Made by a program: the position numbers and the translations under genes
From: Zygaena filipendulae
Lineage: Eukaryota > Arthropoda > Insecta > Lepidoptera > Zygaenidae
Assembly: GCA_907165275.2 (NCBI GenBank)
Contig: OU015675.1
Location: forward strand, 2,683,501-2,747,500
Length of the DNA stretch: 64,000 nucleotides
Direction: 5' to 3'
Notes under the pieces: generated by a model
Database searches by the model: none
Told to the model about the DNA's origin: nothing
What the model saw: the letters and a program-made list of their open reading frames with translations, nothing else
Shown here: piece after piece, positions 31,501-43,500 of the stretch
How positions within the stretch are numbered: the first letter of the stretch is position 1
Layout: each line of letters begins with the position of its first letter

Positions 31501-34500
31501 TCAGCAAGGTTAGAAGTCGACGAACATTTTTTATAAACAACACAACCACTTTCCACTTTGATAAAATCTTCACAAATTTCTTTTGGATCTTTATCTATGT
31601 CTGAATCATCGATCACTATGAACGGACTCGAATGTGCTTTTAGTACTTCTTCTTTGTCCGTTGATTCAATAGAAGTTTTATCACCGTCTGTGCTAGTTTT
31701 ATCGTCAAATGAAGTTATAGAGCTAGTGTCCTCTGATATCCGCGATTTGAGTTTACATATTTTCGATTTTTCTATGATAGCTTGCATTTCATCTTGCATA
31801 TTTTCCACTTTATCCTGGATCTTGTCGACGTGATCTTGTATTTTTTCTTGTATGCGAACAAACCGGTTCTTGATACGGTCCATTTTATTTTCTCTGTCTA
31901 CCATTTTTAAAGATTTCTTATAGTCATATGACTTATCATTATATTCAAGTAACACAATAAATACTTCACTTTATTTACTTGTTATAAAACTTTGTTAAAA
32001 ACATTAGTTTTTCGATAGTATTCAAAATAGTAAAGAAGGATATAATAAATACGATATAAATGTTTCCCGCGGTTTTGTCCAAGTTAATTTCAGGACTACC
32101 TGGGAAATTCCAGGATAAAAGTATCCTATGTTTTAATTCAGAAAATATTTTATCTGTGCGAAAAATTTCATACAAATGTTTTCAGTTTGTTTGTACGTGA
32201 TCTAGTAATAAAAATCCCAACATGTTCATCCAATAAATCATCTAAATATTTCCTGAAGGAATTTTAAAATTCAAGCGGGTCACAAGGCCTAATAGCTTTT
32301 GGTACTTTTATAAAAAACAGAAACCCTGAAAACTTTGCCAATATTGCTTTCCACATAATAAAGAAATTGCAAGAAAATGAACCAGACGTCCTATTATAAA
32401 CACTTTAGCTTTATAGTAGATAATGTAAAGAAAACTAACAAAAACCAGATATTACCAAAACTCTCTGAATTATACGTTCAGTCGATGTGTTTATGTTCAG
32501 AGAAACACCCAGTATTATGTACCTACTGTTTATTGGAACTTAGTTGTTTATTATCGTAAAAGCTATTCCGAGATACAATCACAATATCGGTAGTTCACGC
32601 GAGTCGCAACCATCCAATCCATAATTATTATCATTATGTATTATCATAAACAACCTTAAGGAAAACCGGTCACTGAAAGGGGCCAGAAAACAAGTTATGA
32701 AAGATTAGCTGTTCCACGCGGTTCCACCCGCGTAGATTTCGGAGCTCCCGTAGAAATCTGGGATAAAAAGGAACTTATGTCATTTTTTGGACCCCTGAAA
32801 CTTAACAATCCGTGTGACGTCACACCTAGGTACACTTTATACTTAGATAGTTGTGAGTTGTGACGTCGCGAGCTCCCACTCCTAAACTTAAATGCGTTTT
32901 ACTAAGTATTTTTTCAACAAATCGAAAAAGAAAAAAAATGTGTAAAAAATCTAACTGACGGATTAAATAGAATTTTGATTTTTATACCTTGTCATCATGC
33001 CCATTACTTTTTGCAATAGAATTACTTAGACGAAGTTATGTACCTAACTAGATGGATGATGACCTAATAGTTACGACAGGGTGTCAACACTATGACTATT
33101 TTCATACGAAACTGCCACACCGTTTTCACTGTAACTAACAGAATAGATCTAGGTGATATTACTAACGACCTAGAGGTATTGTGTTACTTGTATGTACAGG
33201 TACATAGTTTTGTAGCTGCTACCGTGACGTAGTTTTTCAAGCGTAAACACTGTTATTACCTACCATGTAGATAGGCACTACTCATGTACTAAGCAATAGT
33301 ATCTAGCTAATATTTAGATTGTTAGGCTTTCACGTCTTAACGGCTCAACCGATCACCATGAAATTTTGCATACACGTTGTCAAAAGTATGGGAAAGTAGG
33401 GTATGTACTTTTCATTCCGAAATTCTTGAGGGTACTCCGAAATTATCGCGGGATAACAGCTAGTGTCCAAATAAAACCCTCAGGAGATTAGGAGGGGAAA
33501 AGTTTTTGGCAACGTCATTTATTTCGGTGTAGATACGTATGTACTCGTATCTGTGCGATCCTGTAGAACCTGTAGTTACATATATGTTAGGTACATCTAT
33601 GTAACTACAGCAGGGGAAAGTTGGCGATTCACCGAATTTACAACACTCAGAGACAATGACTCTCAAATCTCTCTCGAAGTCAAGACCCGAGTACAAGTAC
33701 ATACCTACGTACATACATACTACTTCATCACTACATAGTATAAAAACCCCGCTGTCTGTCTGTCCCTATGTATGCTTAGATCTTTAAAACTACGCAACGG
33801 ATTTTCATGCAGTTTTCAACAATAGATAGAGTGATGCATGAGAAAGGTTTATATCTATATTTTATCCTGGAATTCTGCCGGGAACTCCGAAATTACCGCG
33901 GGTGAAACCACGGGGGACAGCTACTAGTCAGTAAAAGGAAGCAACTCGCCTCATCATACGGATAAAATCATACGGATCATACGGATAAAAAGTACACTAT
34001 GTCCTTTCCTGTACTCTTGACAACGTGCATGCAAAAGTTCGTGATGATCAGTTGAGCCCAACGTAAGCCAGTTAAGCCAAGGGTAACAAACAAACAAACT
34101 CACTTTCGCATTTATAATATTAATAAGGAAAGATAATAGGCTAATAAATATGCGAAAGAGGTCGAGTTTATCTTAACCCTTCGTAGTCGCACCTCCAAAT
34201 AATAAAATTTACATGATTTTTTTTTAAATAAAAAATTGAAATATGCGAATTTTTTTCCTATTGTTTTTTAATTACTTCTATATCTTGACAAAAAAAGAAA
34301 ACCATGTGATTTGTTAGAGGTAATCTTAAAATAAAGTTTCGCGCGAGATTGAAGTCAGTAAATTGGGGTTGTTTTTCTGCGTGGGGTCTGCTGGACCCCA
34401 TATGAGAAGGGTTAATGAGGCAACAGTAACACGTGCATAAACAGTTACATAGTTACAGATGATACTAAAGAACGTTAAGTTTGCCACAAGACTAATTGCA

Positions 34501-37500
34501 TTATCAGACCGTTATTACGCTCATGGAATTTGTTGTCTTACACCATAGCCTCAAGGACATATTATAGGTACCTATTAGTGACTAAGTGGCAAACAATGGC
34601 TTATCTGGGACTATCGTCAGTAACACAGGTACCTACCTACATAATTCAGAAGAATAATTTTATTAGGGTTTCCGCTATGGTCCATGATATTTAATCTATT
34701 TATCCGTATCTATTGTCATATTTTACCATTTTGTTCCAATAATAAATTAGAAATATTTTTGTATAGGACTTGAAAGTTGAAATACAGGCTTTGCCTCTAG
34801 TCTCCTATTATTCAATTTCAAATTATTTAATCTTATAAATTATTTAAATACAATAGGGATGTTGACAACATTTAAAAATCAAAATTTTAATTAGTCCGTC
34901 TTTTAGAAAATAAAAATTCATTAGACACGTATTTTTCAAATAAATGAAAATACACAGAGATAAAGCGCATTAAATTTTTGGGTGGGGGCTCGTGACGTCA
35001 CTTTCACGACGAAATTTCAATTCAATGTAATTCTGTTATTTTTTGATTACGTAAAAAAAGAAAAAATACGTGTCCAATATTTTTTATTAATCTACAAGAC
35101 GGACTAAAAAAAATTAGTCAAAAAGCCTATTTATGACAAAATACATGTTATTATGTATATAGGTAAATGGTATTATTATATTTATTACCCTGAGGTATTA
35201 TTATCGACCAGGAAAATTTATGATTAAACAGCTCAGGTTACCCATCGTAAACATTATAAAGTGAAGATTTTATTCATTACATTGACTTGATAGAATTTCG
35301 TAGCATTTTCATTTTTCATTATGAGTAGGCACCTTACCCATGTATATTTTACAAAATGATAGATTTCGCGCGTTGCTCTGAGTAAGTAGGTAAGTAGGTA
35401 CTAAGTATACTAAGTACTTAAGTACCAGTTATCCAAATAACATAGATCAAAACGGTTAAACTGACAATGAGTATCAAGAAAAACTAGTTCACTAAACACC
35501 GGCCGGCAAAATGTATACGAACTTCCACCGACCGGTTCAACAGAAAAAAAAAACAATAAGTAGAATAAACCGCACAACACAAAAACACCAAACGAATAAA
35601 AACAATAATGTACCGCAAAACTAAATTAGAAATAACACAAAATGTTTCTCATGACTTGCTCACCATAGCTATGTTACATTATTTGTTTTGTTTGTACCTA
35701 CAACGCGGTTTACTTTTTAATTTTTATAACAGCTTGGGAAACGTGCGTCCAACGCCTCGCTCGTTCGGAAACTAAAGGCAGTCCAATAATTGAGGAATAA
35801 AGTTTTGTGATCATTTTGAGCGCGGCAAATGCCACATTACGTTTTTTTAGTACAATCGCAAGACCCGTCGTAGGCGTCGTAGCTGGGTTTACGTAGGGCG
35901 TAGTAAAATAGGTCGTTTGGCCTTTGACCTCTGTCTCTCTGGCTTACCTTGTGTATTCTAAAAGGAGTTATAAAAAGATAATTTGCTATCTAGAAAGTGT
36001 GTTGCAAATGGAACGTCGTCTGTGCTCAAAGCCCTAAGTCGTAGAATAATCGAAAAGTAGGATCTTTATAATAAGCCTAATGCTAATTGCTTATAAATTA
36101 ATAGGCCCATATAATGTAAACTAGCTAGATTTTTGCAATAATTGTCCTAGGCTTATCACTAAGATCAGATTAAAAAAAAAAAACGTAAATATATCTTACG
36201 AGATAATTATTAGGAACCTACTTATTTTCGCATCTACATAAAGTTAGATCGGTTCGGAAATTAAGAACTTCAGATTTAAATGTAACTTATTAAAAACAAT
36301 AAATAAAACAGTTTGTACATACTACCATAATTATACTACTAACTAAAACAGTAAAGACAACATTAGATATTATTAGATATCGTCTGGAGTCTAGACTCTA
36401 GACATAGAATTTAACTTTTATTTCTATATTTATGTTAATCGGCAATACTGCGTAGGTAGTATAAGGTACGTTACTGTTTTATTTTCGAACCAGTAACTTT
36501 AACCTTAGTTTTTTTTATTCAATAGTTTTATAAAAATATAGCGAACTGTTTTTCCTATAGATACTGCTACTTTTTTCAATGTATCTTCGGGGATTTTAAT
36601 GATACTAAACCTAAACCGGTACAACAAAAAGCTCTCGAAGGAATGCCGAAATTCGCGTGAATGAAACCGCGGGTGAAAGCTAGTTTACCTAGTATATGAG
36701 TCACACCTCTGTTATGGCACACTGATAGTTATCGACGTGGTGTGTTCTAAAAGCATCGTTAAACAATCGTGTCACACCCTTCTTTACTTCTTAATTACCA
36801 ATGTAATTTTGTATCATAACAACTGGCATATACCTATGTACCTCATACGGTATTGCTATTTTTTGGCTTCATATCGCTATTTCTAAACAATGGGCAGGAA
36901 GTTTGTGTTCATGAAAGATATTTTTTTTAATTTAAATCTACAACACTTAAAAAAATTAAAACCGATTTCCGAAAACAAAAAACTAAAAAGCTAAAAATAA
37001 CAAAATACCGATTTGGTCCAAAAGACAAAAATACACGTAATTATTATTATTGGTTTGTGCTACCAATGATCGGTTAATTATACCTGCTCCTTATCCTCCT
37101 GTGTCTTCGGCCACAGAGTTACATTGAGGACAATCTCCCCCATATCCTGGTGCGGCTTGTTCGGATCTCGCAGGCAGAGCACCAGGTCGTGGGGCCTCCC
37201 CAACTCCAGAGCGGTGAGGTCCAGTTGACAGGAACCCATGAAGTCATCTTGCAGCCCCCAGTCGTAGTCGAACACCTGGAAGATATTGCTTGAATTATCC
37301 TATCCTTTTAATGTTATAAAAATGTGTCCAATAGTTACTATAATAAGTGTTTATTTAAAATACTTGTAGCATAAACTACCATTATTGAATGACAACGTCT
37401 GCAAATTTTCATGGATGATCAGTTACTTTCGCATTTATAATACCTATTAGTATTGATAGTAGGTAAGGTTTAGTCCATCCAGGAGATAGTTAATTTAACA

Positions 37501-40500
37501 ACTACCTACCATACTTTGTAATTATAATAGTAGATACTTTTATTTTTCAGGATTTCAAACTGCTAAAGAAGCAATTATTTCTCTGGGCGCGAGCGAGAAG
37601 CCAATTATCAAGGGTCAAATAGGATGCGGAGGATCTAGTTCCACGGAGTTTCAAGTTTCGTTTCCTTTCTAATTAGATCCACAGAGGAAAGGTGAACCAT
37701 TATAATCCCTTAAACTTTTTAATCGCTAGCTTTTTGCTTGCATTTCTCTCCCGTTGAAGTCTAATAAACGAAGGTTTTGTCTATTATTATAAAGTTTGTT
37801 TTATTGCTCATAAATAGTTATCGTCTATAGACGGCCTGAAAATAAAGTTTAACGCTAGTTCAAAGAGGAGGATGAGTGGTGGAAGTTTATGCACAATTTT
37901 TCCAATTAAGAGCCGATAATGTCATGGTGTGCAATAATAATGTTAGTTATATAGTTTAGTTATATAGTAAAGAGTTTAAAACAGACTCCAAAATGTAATT
38001 TATTTACCTACCTTTATCTGAACGGGCTGGAAGGGGTCTTCGATGGGCAGAGTAAAGCTCTCATCCCATATCGGATTAAGGTCCCGGTACACTATCCGGG
38101 ATTTGTGCAGCAATCGTCCACCGATCTTGAACTTGACGTACGGGTCGCTGGTCCCTGACAACAACCCTGGATTTCGACCCAACAAATTACACTGTTAGAA
38201 TCATTAAAATATTTATAGGTATTTAAAAAAATTATATTAAATTTTGTCTTCTAAATAATATCTATATTTTTATTACTTATTTTCAGGTATTTCAAGGAAA
38301 TTACAGAGCAATTTTTATCGTTATAAGTGTTAGTATTAAATTTACGTAATTAAAAAAACTCTTTTTATTAATTTTAATTTTAAAAGCAAAAGCATCGTAA
38401 GCTGTTGAAATAATAAAAGAACATGCAAAATAAGATTAAGCTGTTTTTTTACTGTGTACAAAATGCTCAATGGTGATTGGTGTATTGCATCGAATTATTT
38501 TTATGTTTATAACATTTATATTAGTTTCTATATAGGTACTAATTATTTTATTAAACATACATATAAATAATAATATTATACATGGTAGTTACCTTATATA
38601 AACATCCATAACAATAACTTCGTTATAATGTTAGATGAAAAATTGTAATGAACAGATGTTAATTTCTATTAAAATATACAGGAGATATCGAATAGTAATA
38701 AATATAAGTACATAGTTAATTAATCAAAAGTGAAGACATACACTAGAGCATTAGAGATGACAAAACCATTGCATAGTGAGAACTGTGGAGGCAGTTTCGA
38801 TAATTTTCAACACATCTGCTCGTAATGTGGCTCTTATTCCACCGCTTTTAGGTCCATGATGCATCTTATATACCGATGCTTTTGCACTAGTGCAGTAATG
38901 TTAACTAACCACACGTGCTTTTTACGTTACATTACAACACTAATGAGCTAATTTTGCTATATTAGTGCTAAGTTAACAATTCAAATGTGTTGAAAAACGG
39001 CCTAGGAAAGGCGTGAACTTGGGTCACTTGTATCATAATGTACCTACTACTTGTTATTGAGTACCTATGAAAAAAGTGAGAAATTGTAAATATTTTTTTT
39101 GCTTTATTTTGTGCCAGCCAGAGCTTCAAATTCAGTGAAATGAAATGTGTTATGTCTAGCATACTCAAGAACTTGTATTTTTTTTGGGTTAGTGTTGCCA
39201 GAATTCGTTCATATCTCACCGTTTTTATCCATGGCAACTAAATTTTGTCCTCGTTTCAGATGTACTCTTAATTGGAAGAACGAGTACTTTCTTAATTGCT
39301 GCTCTTTCAACCTTTGCGACTCATCTGGCTCCTGAGGAATGAGGAAAACACATAATTTCCCAAACCGAATTTATCTCAAGGGAGGCGAGAATTTATAGAT
39401 GCCGTCTGTATAAAATATTGCGTAAAACCTCAGAGTAAATAACTACGTACTACACTAAACACAAACACAACTACTAAACACAAAATCCTATAGTACCTAC
39501 AGTAGGTATATTTGAATATTTATACAATACTAGCTGTGCCCCGCGGTTTCACCCGCGGTAATTTCGGGGTTCCCGCAGGAATTCCTGGATAAAAAGTAAC
39601 CTATGTCCTCTGTCCCCCTGACAACGTGCATGTCAAATTTCATCTAAATCCGTTCAACCGTTTTTGCGTGATTGAGTAACAAACATCTAAACATCCAAAC
39701 ATCCACACTTTCACATTTATAATAGGTATTAGTAGAATTATTTTGCACGATTCTCACAGAAATTGCTTTTAATCTTTCGCTTGTAAAATTATTCGGAATA
39801 ACCTTATTTTTGAAAAGCAATTTAGGTATAATGTTTCTTTCGGTATTGTCATTGGTCATCTGCCTTTGTGAGTTGTTACATTTTAGTTTTACTTTTTTCC
39901 TCTTTACTCTTTACTCAACTTTTATGTGCTATTTCTTGGCTACTTCGCTAGCTGTCTCCGGCGGTTTCAGCCGCAGTTATTTCGAGGTTCCCGCGGGAAT
40001 TCTGAAATAAAATTACCCTGTCTCCTATTCCAGACTATAATTCTCTGAGTGAATGCAATATTGACACAAAACAAAACTTTAGGTGAGTACTTTGAATTAG
40101 AACCAGATTTTTTTTCGCATTGCGTTTATGTTCGTATTGCTGCACATATAATAATGTGCCACTATTGCATTCAGCCAGCGGATTTATCTCTGTGCCAAAT
40201 CCCAGTAAATTCCGATCAAGCGTTCGCGTGATTGAGTAACAAACATCCACCAAACTTTCACATTTATAATCTACTAGCTGTCCCCCGCGATTTCTTCCGC
40301 GGTAATTTCGGAGTTCCCGCGGGAATTCCGGGAAAAAAGTAGGTACTCTATGTCCTTCTTTGTACCCGTGACAGTAGTTTACGGTTATTAGTGCCGGAGT
40401 TCCCGCGGGAATTCCGGGATAAAAACTATCCTATCTTTTAAGTTGGGCCAAATACAACATAGTAACCAAATTTCATCACGATCGATTCAGTAGTTTCGGA

Positions 40501-43500
40501 GTCCATCGCGGACAAACAACGTGACACGTGATTTATATATATTAAGATAGGGTATGCTTACTGACTGATCGCTCAACGCACAGCTGAAACCCCTGGGTCT
40601 TGAACCATGAACAGGTCAAGAAAGTAAAAGGTTTTGCTCATTCAATTACCACGGGAACTCCGAAATTATTGCAGGTGAAATCGCGGTGAACAGCTAGTGC
40701 CTATAATAATACATTTTCGTACATGAACGAACTCACCAGCTGTAGTAACTCGGCGGGCGGCGGGCGGGGGGAGTGCGCGGGTGTTCCGGAAGTAGAGGGT
40801 GCTTCCATCGACTGCCTTGTCATGGATAAGTCTGAAAACACCACACACAAATTAGAATTACGTACCTACTACTTATGTAGACGTACTAGTTGGTCCCTGT
40901 CATCATCAATTCCCCAGGGCACAGATAATATAATACTATCCAAGGGTTCCAAGCGCATTAAGTTCAGAGTTGCCATGGGAAATTTGGGATAAAAAGTTTT
41001 AAAATCAAAGTAGTTTTTAAGATTATAAATACAAAAAAATCTAATCTACACTATTATAGACTATATACTAATATTATATATTAGCTGTTGCCCGCGGATC
41101 TGCGCTAATTTTGGAGATCCTGCGGGAATTCCAGGATCAAAAGTACCCTATGTCCTTCCCTGTATCCCTGGCAACGTTTATGCAAAATTTCATGATCACC
41201 GGTTGAGCCGTTAAGGCATGAAAGCATATGAGACAGACAGACTGACAGAGTTTTTTTCGCATTTATAATATTAGTAAAGATAATACTAATATTCTGCTAT
41301 AAATCCTACTGAAACAAATAGGGGTCACACTGCATCTAAACATACTTATTGAACAGACAAGGAGATCACTGAAAATACTTTTAACGGTAAACCCGTATTG
41401 CGTCATCAACCTTAACGAGATAACGTTGCACAATACGATTGACGTTATCTTTCTTTTAGCGAACTTCCAGCGCACTGAGTATCCCCAACACATAGATACA
41501 ATACAACAGACTTTGAGTGAAGCCCGAAGGTCAGATTTTAATAGTTATTTGTGCAACAAGAGAGCAAAGTCATTTTTTGCTGCGAGTGCTGATTTTGAAT
41601 CCTGAGCAAGCGAAGGACTCAATGATTGAATCACGAGCGTAGCGAGTGATTCTAATGTTGAATCCTGAGTGTGGCGAGGGATTCAAAGGCACGAGATGCA
41701 AAAAACTTTGCTCTCGTGTAACACACATAACTTTTCACTTCAGCAGCGAGAACACTTTAGGAGATAATAGTTATTTACAGGTTAAATATCAGTTTTATTT
41801 GCAGTAAATACTTATTTTCGTTTAAATACAACAATAAGTTAAAAATTCAATAAATTACATTAAAAGTCATAATTATCTTTTTGCTAAATTTCTTTAGTTA
41901 GTACAAATTTCCGAACGTGTTTGTCTTTGAGGTCGAATTCAAAATCGGAACTTCGAAAGGGCTGGTCTTTGTCTCTCTCTCTTTCTAATGGCGGGAAAGA
42001 ATATAGAGTGTAAATGTTTCGAATTGTATGAATAACCCAAGGCTGAATAAGATATTCGCGGCTTTCTGAAAACAAAAATTCAAAAGTTTGTTTGTCTCAC
42101 TCAGTGAGCAAAATCGCATTTTGATTTCAGGCAGCAAAACCTACATGTTTGAGCTACTGAAGTGAAAATAATATTAATATTGTAATAAGATTCAATGACT
42201 GTCAAAAGTGTTTATATATTTCTGGTGCTGTATGTACATATTATACAATGTGTTAATGAATTAACCAAAAACCTGATACACCCCATTTAAAAAAATAAAC
42301 AATAATGTGACTAAAATATAAATTATGTCGAAAAAATTTACAGTTTAAAAGTTATTCAACATTAGTTTTGAGGTGACCTATCTACGAAATTTCAAGCGCT
42401 ACGCCCGCACCAACGTGTCAATGACCGATTCGATTTGTTTGCTGGCTGCGGGCGGCGTATACACTCCAAATATTGTATTATAAATCATTTAGACATGGAC
42501 TAGTAAAAATGAAAAAATATAACCTATATTAAAACATGGTGCGATCGATTCGGAAGTCGATTCTCAGCAAACTATTTTCTAGTTTTCAGTTAATTCATTA
42601 ACACGTTGTATATTATCTTCTGTGACAGTTATGTTTGTATACAGAGTTTAAGGTTGGAAGAGGGACGTACGTAGGTATTTTAAATAGGGTATTCAATATT
42701 TCATTCTAATCTTGAATAACTAAAATAACATACCTATATCTACCTACATTGTGCGCACTGTTTACTAACATATTACTTATATTAAATCCTATCCTCCCAA
42801 AGGTTGTCTGGAGATCGCTAGTAAAGCGATAAGACCGCCTTTTGTATGCCTTCAGTTATAAGTTTTTGTTAACACACTGTAACATTAGTTTGGTGTACAA
42901 TAAAGTGTATTCTATTAAATTGAAAAAAAAAAAACAATTGCAAAACTCACTCTCCTATGTAAACCCACGTTTTTATTTTTATTTTTTTCATACCGTTATA
43001 AGTATGAATTATCGAGAGCTTCAATACGTACCTCGTTTAATCTTACACTCTGTATACCATTGTTTATTCATTTATTGACAGGCCTGTAACTTTTTATTAT
43101 TACGAGTCTCGAGTCATAGCTGCCGCTAGGTGGATATTATATTTTTAAGTTTGTAACTTATTACTTATTTAAAATAAAGTATATGCTCAGCTTAATAAAG
43201 TTGTTTTTACATGAGCAGCCCAAAAGTCATCAACTGTGCGCTGTCATAACAAAAGTAATGCCACACTGTGTGGGCGTTATCAAGTTAGCCTTATACCTAT
43301 GTATAATAACGCCTAGAAAATGACAATTCGCTTGGAATCCTAAAAGGTCTCGTTACCCGTTTATCAAATACTAAATTAACAGTGGAGAAATAGATGACTG
43401 ACCTATACCTGACCTGATTTAATTCTGTAAACTGAGATCATCTGTTATAATATCGAAGTTATTTTCTTATACTGATAAATAAATAAATAAATGCTCTACA

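Noticed and set aside
35490..35900. Possible CpG-rich promoter or first exon
   Set aside because: No ATG exon with a fitting donor and phase could be found; kept only as a remark.
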